A stretch of DNA of 64,000 nucleotides from Bedellia somnulentella (lineage: Eukaryota > Arthropoda > Insecta > Lepidoptera > Bedelliidae). The first letter of the stretch is position 1; every line of letters begins with the position of its first letter. Made by a program: the position numbers and the translations under genes. Below the pieces are notes generated by a model. That model was not told the origin of the DNA and did no database searches. It saw only the letters and a list, made by a program, of their open reading frames with translations. Below are positions 31,030 to 42,156 of this stretch, piece by piece. The stretch is from the NCBI GenBank assembly GCA_963576735.1, contig OY755178.1:12958001-13022000 (forward strand), in the 5' to 3' direction.

Positions 31030-32053
31030 GTAAGTAAACTTTCCTTGCTTCTACCTACTCATGCTTAATAGTTTATCTGTTCTAATTCTTGTTTTATCAA
31101 TCAAAATTATCAAACTAATATCGTAATGGAAGAATGCAACTCAAACAGTAAAAGTACTAGTTCGCCCAGATCCGTTCAGTATTTTTTGCGTGAAAGATAA
31201 CAAACACACACACACTCACAAACTTTCGCATTTATAATATTAGTAGGAAGTAGGATAGGTACCTAGGATGTAGAAGTAGTGGGTTAAATGTTACAGACGT
31301 ACTAAACATTTTTTTATTTGTATTTTTTTTCAATAAAATTCAAATAAAATCAATAAACACGCGATCAATCCGGTAAAAATTATTTCATTGTAAGATGAGA
31401 ACAATAATTATTACTAATGTACCTTTATAAAATATGATCACTATACTGACGTCAAAATGGTCTTCACAACAATAAACTGTACTTTTATCTCCAAATGGAT
31501 CTAATTAATGTCTTCATAGACTTAGACGATATTATCCATTTTGTTCTCATTTTAACGTCCTTTGGAACTATAAAAAACAACTTATCCGTCGAAAAAGTAG
31601 TTGTATTTTTACATTTAGGCACAACACATGATTTTCTGGTATATGAATTGGACATTTTTAAAAGTATTTAATTATAATTTCGATGGCGCTGCCGCTACAG
31701 TGGTACCGCCACCATACAAGGGCGGTCATAAATACCTTACTCTCTTAATTTGCATTTTTTTTTGGGTAAATCAATAAAATAACGTTAAAGATTGTATACT
31801 AATGATGTATTTAATTGTTAGAAGTAAATAAAGAAGTAAAAGTATACCACCACCATGATTTTTATACATTTAAAAAAAAAAATAGGTATAAATATATTAA
31901 TTTATTTCTAATGATAACTACGAAATATCTACTTTTTGGTATTAATAAAATTGACAATTTACTATTTTTACCATAAAAAATACATTATAACTATTTTTAT
32001 TTTAAACTTACAGCTAAGTATACATGCATCTCTTACTAAACTGAAAAAAAGTA
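31030..32053. other. AT-rich DNA after the candidate exon
   Basis: No further exon of the YqaJ-like frame could be recognised. ACAGTGGTACCGCCA at about 31699 recurs inverted near 33114, framing the relic that follows. Confidence 0.3.
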
Positions 32054-32450
32054 CTACAAATAAATTGGAATATATAAGCAAACTTTTAATAGATGTAACA
32101 CTTCTTTAGACATAACACTTTTCTTCTGACGGGGGAGTTTTCGAAGGCCAGTAATAAATGGATCCAAACTGAGTAAAAGTCTATTTAGCAAATCCGAATT
32201 ACTAACTTCTCTTGACATCTTGCGCGTGTGATCTCGTCTGAAGGACTTATACAATTTATTGTTTGATTCAACTGCCTCTATAGATAACTCCCCGAACAAT
32301 ACTAAAACGTGTTGCGCTACCTGAGCCCGTGAATGAGCACTTTGTGGACGGAAGCTGGAAGGTTCAGCCACGAATATTCATGAATCAAAAGACGCGCGGT
32401 TTCTAATTCATATTTCTCGAAAATTACTTAAAATATGTTTATGTTTCTGT
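32054..32450 (-). pseudogene. C-terminal relic of an arthropod mobile-element-associated protein
   Basis: One minus-strand frame contains SWLNLPASVHKVLIHG and then stops. The shifted frame continues AQHVLVLFGELSIEAVESNN, ARKMSR-like (TRKMSREVSNSDLLNRLLLS) and LDPFI. The series HKVLIHG, LSEEA-like, RKxSR and LNRLLLxxDP is common at the end of multi-copy arthropod proteins of unknown function that behave like transposon genes. A frameshift separates the two halves. Assignment is from memory of the motif pattern. Confidence 0.45.
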
Positions 32451-33582
32451 GCAACTGTTCCGCCATGTTCCAATAGCCATACCTAAAATAAATGCATCCT
32501 TGTAAAGGTACATTTAATCGTATAACCTGGAAAGAAAAGTTAAAACTGTTGTATCAGGTTTTGGTAATTTGCTAATTTTGAGTCTACGCAGTAGTCTTTA
32601 AGAACTCGTAGAAGCTACATAGGCAGCTCTTGGCGGCTGAATGTTTTTTTATTCGAAAGAAGACACTTCAATCTTAAAATTGTACTATGTGAGAACCATT
32701 GACGATATCTGACATACTCTTAAAACTTTAGGATAAGTCAAAATAATGTTTATTTTTAAACAAAATATTGTGGTACATTAGAAGGGACAAACATGTTCTA
32801 ATATGACAGATAACGGTTTAAAATGTACCTGAATTGTAATACATACCTTGTTTTTGGAAATCCATATCCCGGAAGTCACTCACAAACGATGCAATTCTGA
32901 GAATTCACTACCGCATAAACAATGTTCTAATGAGTCACTGATAACGGCGAGCATAAGGGTAAGATGCTTTCACTTTGAGGGTCAAAAGCAAATTGTTCTC
33001 AAATGAAAAGGGTGACATATTTATATTTTTTGGATAGCTTGTTTATCGGTTTATCGGTAAAAACAATAAAATGAATAGTATTTGATAGTCGACTTTACCG
33101 ATTAATGGCCTATGGCGGTACCACTGTGCGCTGGCGCGCGATTATCTATATTGTAATCTGTGGCGATCGCTAGCGGACTGAGTGAGCCAGATTGAGCGTG
33201 TTGTGGTGTGACGTCACATCGTCACCGGGGGCCCAATTCTACACTTTTAAGAAACGTCACCGTTTTTATACAGTCTGTAGGTCAAATAAGTACAATACTG
33301 TATCTCTATTTTTAGTCGTTACAACGTAATCGGTTCTATTATCTTAGCTGCCGGAGCATGGTTTTGTCAATTTTGACATTCCAAACCAGTCATTTATTCA
33401 TTCTTTAATAAGTCAAATAAGTGTTGTCATTTCAGTGATCTTAAAAATCTACCGCAATAACTGTACCTATTTCTGTACCATCGCCCAAGACTAAAGAAAT
33501 ATCATTTAAATTTTATGTACAGTTTATGAGTACTTTCTGCTAGAAGATTCGACCGAAATATTTTATTATAGGTTAATTCTTT
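32451..33582. other. AT-rich DNA with a short terminal-repeat-like motif
   Basis: CGGTACCACTGTGCGCTGG near 33116 and GGGGCCCAATTCTACAC at 33228-33244. The latter is repeated inverted at 44316-44332. Otherwise nothing recognised. Confidence 0.35.
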
Positions 33583-33785
33583 ACATGGGTGTCGTAAGAG
33601 GCGACTAAGGGTATGGAGCTTTTTAAAGTGACTTTTAGGCGATGCGGTTGAAGACCCATCACCAACGATACTTTATTTCTACCATCATCTCCCATATCAA
33701 CTTCCAAATGTGGCTGAGGAGTTTTTGGCTCTAAAGCTGTGGCTACCCCTTTTTAGGGATTTATGGCCGTGAGTATATGTATAGC
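33583..33785 (+). repeat. SINE family B, 5'-truncated
   Basis: ATGGGTGTCGTAAGAGGCGA, GGCGATGCGGTTGAAGACCC, CAAATGTGGCTGAGGAG, GGGATTTATGGCCGTGAGTA. The first ~50 bp are missing. Confidence 0.7.
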
Positions 33786-33807
33786 AAAATTAAAAACCTG
33801 TAACAAT

Positions 33808-33960
33808 GTACCTACAAATACATTGTCACATGACAGGACTAAGTATAACTCAGCTATAATAGTTTCCTCACGATATTTTCCCTCACGGTTAACGTCCTAA
33901 ATAAATAAAAAAGACATTGGTCAAGGCCCAACGAGAATTTAAACTCAAACCGATGAAGTG
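33808..33960 (-). repeat. SINE family A, 5' half
   Basis: AATACATTGTCACATGACAG, TTTCCTCACGATATTTTCCC, TCACGGTTAACG, GGTCAAGGCCCAACGAGAAT. The 3' half is absent. Confidence 0.6.
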
Positions 33961-34058
33961 AAGTCTCACAAAAAAAGACTGAGTTTTGATTTCATCGTTA
34001 TAAAAATTTAAAATTGTATTTGTACGTAAATGGTTAAATTTATGCGGGTACCTACTCC

Positions 34059-34132
34059 ATGGCGATCGATAATCTCTGCCTACCCCAATGGGAACTAATG
34101 GCGTGAGTATATGTATTTATGTATGTATGTAC
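34059..34132 (+). pseudogene. Very short LINE 3' end
   Basis: TGGCGATCGATAATCTCTGC, CTACCCCAATGGGAACTAAT, GGCGTGAGTATATG, then a TATG microsatellite. Essentially only the recognition tail of the master LINE. Confidence 0.7.
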
Positions 34133-34189
34133 CTACTCCGTAACTATCATTTATTTTAATGGAATGTCGTCTAGGCATGACATTATTAC

Positions 34190-34365
34190 AGAAGCCGCCT
34201 GCCTTTTTGAGAAAACTCTCTATTTGGTCCGATTGTGTCCTCCGTAGTCGTCCTCTACTAACACCACTTTCCAGTGCCTTCAACATTGGGTTTTTATTTA
34301 ATATTTATATAATTTACCTATTCATCCTTATCATGCCCAAACCGTCTTAAAAATATTATTGCCTT
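34190..34365 (-). pseudogene. LINE C-terminal fragment
   Basis: On the minus strand: GRLRRTQSDQIESFLKKAGG with RGRP-like context, from the region just upstream of the LINE tail. It lies head-to-head with the 34.06-kb tail. Confidence 0.55.
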
Positions 34366-34674
34366 AGTATTAGTATATGGAAAAATACTAGTTTTCATTG
34401 AAACAAACCTGTCCCAAATTTTTTATTGATGTACAAGCGCGAATTTTTAAGGCTGTTTTCAATGTTAGTAAAAAAATTGTCTTTTCTTTTCCTCAAAGTC
34501 TCTACAGGTACCCTGCTTTTTGAAAATGACACCTCTCTTTTGCTCTGTTTTATATTCTACAGATAAGTTAGTAGTGAATTGTTATAATTGTGCCAGTGAC
34601 AAATTGGTCAAATAAACAAAATAAATACATTTAAATTTTTCACACAACCTGTCAGACGTCCGAAGTGTAAAGAA

Positions 34675-34825
34675 TAAAAAAGCATGTATAAAAGATTCAT
34701 TAAACTAGAAGAAGCTAGATAAGTTAGCCAGGGTCGTACAAATCCAACAAAATTATTAGTTTCTGCCTACACCGATAGGAACTAATCTCGTGAGTTTACG
34801 CAAGTAGGTTTGTATCATTTTCTTT
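34675..34825 (+). pseudogene. Degraded LINE tail
   Basis: AATAAAAAAGCATGTATAAA, GCCAGGGTCGTACAAAT, TTTCTGCCTACACCGATAGG, CTCGTGAGTTTACG. Recognisable by order of motifs only. Confidence 0.5.
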
Positions 34826-35439
34826 TATATTATTTTTATTTTGATAGAGAAAATCTTGAAATTATTATTTTTATTGAATTATTTATCTTTAATTAATGAT
34901 GAAATAAATAATTGTGTGTTTTGTTTCAAGACCTTTTTTTTTCTGAAATATTAGACTTTTTAAGTTTGCCTTATGTTTGTTTGTCGTGATTATAAGATAA
35001 GATTTTTGCGGTCTGTTCAAAGTAAAGTCAAACTTTTTCTTACAAACTCATTACGCAAATTCTTGGCCAAACACGAACTCGCTTTAAGAAAAAAAACTTT
35101 TTCCAACTGTCATAATTTGACATAAAACAGTCAAAATTCTGTCACATGTCACTAAACGTCACAATGCAAACTTAATAGAACTTTTTAATGGGTATTCACA
35201 ATCTTTTTAAGATGTATCTTAGGTGTATGTCTCTGGTATGGTGATCCAAATTTGACGTTTTAGCCCAGTTTCTTGCTCATTCGGTCATTGAGTTGAATGA
35301 TTTTAAATCCAGTATTGCCATTTTTATTCTAATATTGATATTGCAAATACCTACCACTTTATTTATTATGTACCCTATGCTCTTAATCTAGAATCATCCC
35401 CGATTTTGTAACTAGATCTCAATTATTTCTTCAAAATTT
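34826..35439. other. AT-rich DNA, nothing recognised
   Basis: A cluster of TTGACA/TGTCAAA motifs at 35105-35170 loosely resembles sequence near 44.2 kb. No confident feature. Confidence 0.3.
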
Positions 35440-35884
35440 AATGAGAGGTTTTCCTTTTTTTCTTTTTTTCTTCTTCCCTGTTCTCAGGATAGATGGCGCC
35501 AGACTTGCTATGTTACTGGTAAGAACGGAACGTCACACCGTTTTTCACACTTGGATGTAATAATATCGTAGAACGGAACGTACATAAAAACGTCCTGATT
35601 TGAAAGTCTAAATAAATATCAGTTTACGCCAAGATAGCTTAAAAGTAAATAAACAAAGACGGTATTTATATTTAACATTCTTTTTGTTGTTTTTACTCGC
35701 CAAAAAGTTACTCTATGGTGATGTGACACATGTTTTTAAAGTTGACATTGGCGAAATTGTTGTGGCAACACGATTGAGGCCAAGAAGAAAAATTTAAGTA
35801 AGTAACGTAGTTACATCAACGCCATCTACAGAGCTCTAGAAAACTATGTTGTTTTTTTATTTCTCAAAAAGAAAACCTCTCATT
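35440..35884. mobile_element. Candidate 445-bp MITE
   Basis: Terminal inverted repeats AATGAGAGGTTTTC (35440-35453) and GAAAACCTCTCATT (35871-35884), plus a second inverted pair further in (TAGATGGCG near 35490 and CGCCATCTA near 35820). No target duplication is obvious and no coding capacity. Confidence 0.5.
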
Positions 35885-37208
35885 GTAAATGATTTAAAAT
35901 ATGTTTCCAATGTTTACCATCATACTTAATTGTCAGGTTATTAAATAAATTATATTTAAATTGAGCCAAAAAGGCTGCTTGTAAATATACCCAAAGCTAA
36001 AAAGAAAAAAAATAGAAGAAAGATAATTTTAGGAAAATAACAATAAGCATGACATAATTAGTTGGGATTTGCGATAGTGGGATTTCATTATTATTTTTTC
36101 TTTAATTTTATGTTCTTCCCAAAATATAAATAACTCTTAACTTAGTCTTTACTTAACCATTGATTAAATACCTTCAAGATCTAATTGTTTAATAATTTCA
36201 TTCATTATACATAATTTTTTTTTCGCTTTAATGATAAAAATCCTTACAACTAAAATTCACATGCGAGACTAAATCACGCTGTTTGTGGCGAAATTGCTGA
36301 AAAAATATTCGGCAGATACCGCCAATAACAAAAAAAATAAAAAAAACAATAAACAAACAAAAAAATTATAATTAGTCAATTTCAATTTTCATTATCACAT
36401 ATTTTGAAAACTAATGAATAAATTTCTTATACCGAATAATTAATTTAACGGACTGGTTAATATCAAACATTATTTGTTTGCGGAACTATTCGTACAATAC
36501 GAACTTAACGATGAATATGCTATCAGTGATTTTGGTACCAATTATTCGTGACGATGAAGCTTAATTAAAGTTTTCAAACTGGAACATTCATATGGTGTCT
36601 CTATTTTATAAGAATTCCTTGCGGATGATATCAACCAACTGAAAATTACCCAAGAATATATATTTATATTTCAAATCATGTAGGAGAAGCTAACAAATAA
36701 TAAAGCGTATATTTATCATACCAAAACTTGTATTAAAAGTTCTTTGCTCGTCTTAGTGATTATACTTTAGTTACAAATGTATAATAAATAATATGTTCTT
36801 GATACTTGTTTCTTTATTAATTTACTAGTGGACCATTTCGGATTTGCACGAGTATTGTTATACTTTGAATATACGCCTGTGTTTCTTAGGGCCAATATTT
36901 ACTGGCATGAAAACTGTGATAATTTAATTAGGAATAACTTTTTTAGAGGGCTAACGGCAACGTTAATAACTATAAAACGAAAAGCTTAACTGTTTTCGCT
37001 TAGACTTTATATAGTCGTTACCTAGCATAATTTACAATGCATACGTTTAGTACATAGGCAACCTATAATGTTTTCGGTTTTCGTAGTGTGGCCGCACATG
37101 ATCCTGACTTTTATTTTACCTTAAGCCTATTAATATATACATATATATACAAAGTATATATACACTGTAGTATATATATAGTGTAGTGTATCGATACTGT
37201 GTAGTGTA
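35885..37208. other. AT-rich DNA, nothing recognised
   Basis: No coding, repeat or RNA signal was found. It ends with short TATATA/GTGTAG microsatellite-like sequence next to a SINE. Confidence 0.35.
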
Positions 37209-37462
37209 TATTTGCTGTGTAGTGTCGGCTTAGAATAGCACTTCCCCATTTCTTCCGATGGGTGTACGTAAGAGGCGACTAACTGTATTGGAGCTTTTAA
37301 GAGATTTTTGGGCGATGTATTCGAAAACCCATCACCAACAACCTTTATCTCACCATCTTTTCCCCACTCAACTTTCAAAAAGTGGCTTAGGAATTTCCAA
37401 TTCCTTAGCTCTGGCTACCCCTTCTAGGGATTTATAGCCGTGAGTATATGTATGTATATATA
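37209..37462 (+). repeat. SINE family B, full length
   Basis: TTGCTGTGTAGTGTCGGCTT, GATGGGTGTACGTAAGAGGC, CCCATCACCAACAACCTTTA, CTACCCCTTCTAGGGATTTA, GCCGTGAGTATATGTATGTA. A minus-strand 82-codon frame over it is incidental. Confidence 0.8.
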
Positions 37463-37767
37463 TCCGACTGTACACTAATCAGCCAATCATCTCAAAATCT
37501 CTTGTCTATAATATCAAATTTCCAAAAGGAGAGATATTTGTTTGTATGTATAGGTTCCCAATTCCCCAATAGCTCAACCGATATAAAAAATATTTTTTTA
37601 AATTAAACGTTGGAATTATTCAAAAGTAACGTAGCCTATATATCATCACACGAAATATCATTGGGGTGTTGGTGATGAAACTGACATGCATACATATAAG
37701 CTGGTTTCCCATAATACAGACCTAGCCTAGTTTGGGAACCTCTGCTTAGGTCTGTACTACTGTAAAT

Positions 37768-37978
37768 GCCTTAAAGGCTTTGGAATGAGAAATTCCTGAG
37801 TCACTTTTGGAAGTTGAGTGGTGAAAAGATGGTATTAATAAATAATTGTTGGTGCCGGGCTCTCTAACCATATCGACCAAAAATCACTAGAAATTCCACG
37901 CGAAATCAGTTAGGGTAACCCATACACTCCTATTATTATGACCACCCACCGGTAGGAATGAGGTAGTGTTATTCTGCT
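37768..37978 (-). repeat. SINE family B, 3'-truncated
   Basis: AATTCCTGAGTCACTTTTGG, GGGCTCTCTAACCATATCG, ACCACCCACCGGTAGGAATG, TAGTGTTATTCTG. Lacks the hairpin tail. Confidence 0.65.
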
Positions 37979-37984
37979 GTTTTG

Positions 37985-38255
37985 CTATAAAAACATAAAC
38001 ATAACATAAACGTTCACGCCGTTTATCCCCGAAGGGGTTGGCAGAGGTACCAATACTTCTGAACTCGCATGGCAAGCGCCATCTAGTTTCCAGAGAAGGT
38101 ACCCACGTTTTGCTTAGACAGTGTACTCACGTGATAGGGGGCAGGCCTATCGCCGTTTTGTACGAATACACTGTCACATGACTAAGTACAACTCAGCCAT
38201 GTGGGTTTCCTCACGATGTTTTCCCTCACCGTTAATAACCATGATAATTTAAAAA
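37985..38255 (-). repeat. SINE family A, 5'-truncated
   Basis: AACATAACATAAACGTTCAC, CCCCGAAGGGGTTGGCAGAG, CGTGATAGGGGGCAGGCCTA, CACGATGTTTTCCCTCACCG. Ends before the tRNA head. Confidence 0.75.
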
Positions 38256-38451
38256 CATATTTATCTTATATCTACTTTGACTGGGACCTCATAATGAGTT
38301 AACGTTTTCTTGAATAAGTGTAACTGCATTTATCATATCGATTTTCATTGAGCCACATTGAAACGAAATCTACTTCGATACATTTGAAATATTTTCGAAC
38401 TTTGAATAAGATATTTTTATCAGAAAAAATATTGTTATAAAAAACGCATAT

Positions 38452-38826
38452 TGTAGGATAGCAGGCTGTTGTGCGCCTGCTGCTCGATCACAAAGTTGAC
38501 CCACGTTGTAAGGGCCTTGAAGAATGTGGCGTAGAAGAAATAACACGGCAACTTGTTCGATTTGCGTTTATTACGAATTTATTTGAAACTGTTACAGCTG
38601 TATTAGGGTTTATGCTATATAAACTTTAATTGTACAATGACTTCGCGTCTTCTGTGTCTTCTTGCTTGAAATAATGTGATGAAAGGAAAGAAAAATGCAG
38701 CCGTCATCCGGGTTTTATAGACGAAACTGTTTGTCTCTTTTTTGATGGCGCTTGACGTGACTGACGCGCCTCTGGATTGTTATGTTTTGAGCCCGTTAAA
38801 GCACTTGGATTCAAGTGGCTTTAACA
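38452..38826 (-). repeat. BEL/Pao 3' LTR
   Basis: 375 bp, TG...CA ended on the minus strand. The integrase frame runs 18 or so codons into it before stopping. The junction with the internal region is C-rich on the coding strand (GGCCCCCCAGTA) rather than an obvious polypurine tract. Confidence 0.9.
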
Positions 38827-39560
38827 TACTGGGGGGCCATTGAAGACGAGTCTTCAATCTTCTTCTACAAGTAGGCACAAGCGATTTATGGCTCGCCTTA
38901 CTGTCGATTGCATGGTCTTTGATATCGGCCACTCTCGGGACACCATCTGCTCCTGGATATAGTTTAGTGACTCGCCCTCTTCGCCATAACAGAGGTGGAG
39001 AGTTATCTTCGCTTATTAGGACAAGATCACCCATGCGCAAGTCTCTACATCTTACTCGCCATTGAGTTCGCTGTTGTAGCTCTGATAAATATTCTCTGTG
39101 CCATCTCCTCCAAAATGTTTGCCGTAGCTGCTCCAACAGTTGAATGCGATCCAATCTCTTCGTCGGTAAGTCTGCCAGATCCGGTGATGGAAGAGCCGTG
39201 AGTGACCTGCCGAGGAGAAAGTGTCCCGGTGTGAGAACTGCCAAATCATTTGGGGAGGAGGAAAGGGGAGCGATGGGTCTACTGTTGAGGATAGCCTCAA
39301 CCTGGGCAAAAAGAAAAGATAATTCCTCGAATGTGAGGTGGGTGTTACCCATGATGCGTTTAATGTGAAACTTAGCAAGCTTAATGCCAGCTTCCGCGCT
39401 TCCGTTGAAATTAGGGGCGTAAACCGGGCAAAATCTAAAGTTAATATTTTGAACATTAGCAAACTGCACAAATGAGTCTTTATTGTCGTTAAAAATGAAT
39501 TTAATTCCTTAGCTGCGGCAACGAAATTTCGCCCATTGTCACAAAATATTTCCGTGGGTT
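38780..39560 (-). pseudogene. BEL/Pao integrase C-terminal remnant
   Basis: The main frame (39469 down to 38780) has CPVYAPNFNGSAEAGIKLAK (with the catalytic Glu of the DDE triad), LNSRPI, PGHFLLGRSL, LWRRGRVTKLYPGADGVPRV and ends inside the LTR. These are the integrase core end and the DUF5641-type C-terminal domain of BEL/Pao polyproteins. Upstream at about 39475-39560 a different frame keeps the second catalytic Asp region (GKPTEIFCDNGRNF), so there is a frameshift near 39480-39520. The N-terminal zinc domain and first Asp are missing. Confidence 0.85.
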
Positions 39561-39945
39561 TTCCCCTGGCGAAAATAAAAGCATAAAGAAATTATGATGA
39601 TGACCACCGTTGATGATGATGATAATCATGGTGATTTATCATCGCTCTGATTCAAATACATTTGATAAATGAATCTAAAAATATATGTATATGCTAGAGT
39701 TCAAAGTCGATGAACTTGTAAGGTCAACTACCTCGATGTCAATGACCTTTAGGTAGTCAGCTGTTTACTGTATCTAGAAGGAAAGACATAATAAAATAGC
39801 AAATAATGATTGATCCATGTGTAGGATGATGTAAAGTGTATAAGTATTGTATAAAGTAAAATATTTGTATATAAATGTAAATTAAAAGTAAACCATAAAC
39901 AATTGTTGAATGTTTGTTGTGTATGAATTCATTCAACTTAGGTTA
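39561..39945. other. Replacement/filler segment inside the BEL/Pao element
   Basis: About 385 bp of AT-rich sequence with GATGATGATGATAATCATGG occupies the place where about 2.5-3 kb of reverse transcriptase, RNase H and integrase coding should be. It has no resemblance to retroviral-type coding. Confidence 0.6.
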
Positions 39946-42156
39946 TTAATAACCAATTGGCTTTGGTAAGGTGTAAGTGTCACCAAGACGGTAATCTGCT
40001 GCCTTGAGTGGGCTGAGAGGACAGAAACGTCTAGTTTTTAGTCTATGAGTTCTAGTTAACTTGGTAGAAGAACTGCTACTAACAAAATTACAAGTTTGTG
40101 AATTTTGTGGTAATGAATGGGAAATCTTGCCAGCTATAATCCAGCCTAGCTGTGAATGATGCAGCATGGGTAGGCCTGGACCTAAGGTGAGCCTTTCGGA
40201 GCCAAGTAGATCCCAGAATAGATCGCCTCCAATCATAATATCAACCTTTAGTGGTTGATTGAATTGAGGATCAGCTAATGTGATAGCTGAGGGAAGAGTG
40301 ATGTTTGAAACATCAATGGCTTCATTAGAATGCCTTTTTGCTATGGAAGGCAACACCAAAAAGGTGTGAAGATGTGAGTATGTGCCAGTGCGGGCACGAA
40401 TTAACGCTGAGCACTGATGTGGTCTCAGGTTAAGAAAGGTGTTCCCAACGCCTGCAACACTGTTGTGTATTGAGGGTGTGGAAACTAACTTAAGGCGATT
40501 CCTTAAGTCAGCGGAAAGAAAAGAGTAGTCAGAGCCGCTATCTAGCAAGCATCTGACTGTCTCCACCTTACCATTTTGGGGATTGATGATGTCAATCATG
40601 GCGGTGGAGCGAATGATCCCTGAAGGGGAAACTGGAGGACTGAGAGAAAGCGACTGAGGCATTGAAGGGACAGGATGTGATGATGGAGCAACATCATTTC
40701 GAAGAAGGGGAGAGCTGTGTAGCAGAGTGTGATGGCGTCCACCACACTTACGACAGTCTCCATAGGGACACTTGGCAACCATATGGTCAGACCGAAGGCA
40801 ATTTGTGCAAACCTTAAGCCCAGTGACCCTACTCCGTCTGTCAGCCAATGTGAGCTTTCTGAAACGTAAGCATCGGAACAGTAAATGTTTACCCTTGCAA
40901 AGGGGGCACTTGAAATTAGTATTGGTTGTAACTGTTAATGCTAGGGGGGCATTGGGTAAACGTGAGGGCAATTGAAGATTGCTAGCCTCACCGCTTACAT
41001 TACCTGAAGTTGAAACAATAAATGCTTGAGGTGGATTTATTGTTTGTTTAATATGATTGTTACTATGATAGTGTTTTAAATCATGACTATTATTATTATT
41101 ATGACTGTTGTTTGAACCCTGTGATGTGTTAGCCCTTACCTTACTTTGAGGTAATGTCTCTAAAATGTCAGCTCTTATCTTTAAAAATTCTTTTAAGTCA
41201 TTAAATGTTGGCAACTCTGAATGAAGATTGCCTTTGTATTCTTCCCATTTGACATTGGTATTTAGATCAAACTTTGAGGAAGCTAAATAAATTAAAATAG
41301 AATCCCAGTGTTGAACTGGTTGACCTAAAGTCTGTAAAGCCCTAACATTCTTGGTGATGTGATCACTTAAAAACCTAAGAGACTTGTCTGATTCACTCTG
41401 CATAACCTTGAGATTAAAAAGTGCACTAAGGTGATTATTAACTAATTGTTTTGTATTGTTATACCTTTCACATAATATATTCCATGCTTCTACATAATTG
41501 AAATCAGATACCTCGAGGTTTGCTATAACCCTGGCTGCTTCACCTTGTAGGTATGAGCAGAGGTAATGAAATTTATGAATAGGTTTAATGTGATTATTAT
41601 TGTGAATTAATGATTCAAATGTATCTCTGAATTCAAGCCATTTGAAGTATGAACCATCAAACTTAGGTATAGTGATTTCAGGTAGCCTAAACCCCATTGT
41701 GCCTTGACCATTACAGTGGCATGGATGGGAGGCCTTTGACCCTTCAGTGGCATCTTGGAATTGGTCTGCAGGTTTGTTGACACCGAGCAGATTTCGAGCC
41801 TTCACAATACAAGAACAGAATTCATTTGATATGAGTTCTCTTTCATCTAATTCATAATCTAAGTTACTAAAATTAAGAGCTTCCATTTGTGATTGCAGGT
41901 GTTCAAATTGAGAGTTTAACTCCAAGAACTTATCTAGCTTTAATGATAACATCTGTTCATCCCTTGATGACAATGGATGGGATTCACACAATTCTAATAG
42001 ATTAAATAAATATTTTTTAAAGTGGGTTATTTGCCCTTTGATGGAACTGCGTTTATACTTAAGCACAGTATATTCATCGCTTGCCATTTTGGCAGGGCTT
42101 GAGCTTCGACTGGCATGAGCAGTGTTTGTTTTTACTGATAATTCACTGTCAGTCAT
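39946..42156 (-). CDS. BEL/Pao Gag with aspartic protease
   Basis: A 736-codon intact frame. In order: helical N-terminal region (about residues 30-125), a DUF1759-type Gag domain beginning ITIPKFDGSYFKWLEFRDTF (161-180) through about 320, an Asn/His-rich linker (345-372), zinc knuckles FKCPLCKGKHLLFRC (415-429) and CTNCLRSDHMVAKC (450-463), CRKCGGRHH (468-476), and a retropepsin-like protease with LLDSGSDYSFL (537-547) and MIGGDLFWDLL near 650. Gag packages element RNA; the protease matures it. The frame stops soon after TYTLPKPIGY, where polymerase coding would normally follow. An intact Gag in an element without polymerase suggests selection for, or very recent loss of, autonomy. Confidence 0.9.
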   Translation of the reverse strand: MTDSELSVKTNTAHASRSSSPAKMASDEYTVLKYKRSSIKGQITHFKKYLFNLLELCESHPLSSRDEQMLSLKLDKFLELNSQFEHLQSQMEALNFSNLDYELDERELISNEFCSCIVKARNLLGVNKPADQFQDATEGSKASHPCHCNGQGTMGFRLPEITIPKFDGSYFKWLEFRDTFESLIHNNNHIKPIHKFHYLCSYLQGEAARVIANLEVSDFNYVEAWNILCERYNNTKQLVNNHLSALFNLKVMQSESDKSLRFLSDHITKNVRALQTLGQPVQHWDSILIYLASSKFDLNTNVKWEEYKGNLHSELPTFNDLKEFLKIRADILETLPQSKVRANTSQGSNNSHNNNNSHDLKHYHSNNHIKQTINPPQAFIVSTSGNVSGEASNLQLPSRLPNAPLALTVTTNTNFKCPLCKGKHLLFRCLRFRKLTLADRRSRVTGLKVCTNCLRSDHMVAKCPYGDCRKCGGRHHTLLHSSPLLRNDVAPSSHPVPSMPQSLSLSPPVSPSGIIRSTAMIDIINPQNGKVETVRCLLDSGSDYSFLSADLRNRLKLVSTPSIHNSVAGVGNTFLNLRPHQCSALIRARTGTYSHLHTFLVLPSIAKRHSNEAIDVSNITLPSAITLADPQFNQPLKVDIMIGGDLFWDLLGSERLTLGPGLPMLHHSQLGWIIAGKISHSLPQNSQTCNFVSSSSSTKLTRTHRLKTRRFCPLSPLKAADYRLGDTYTLPKPIGY

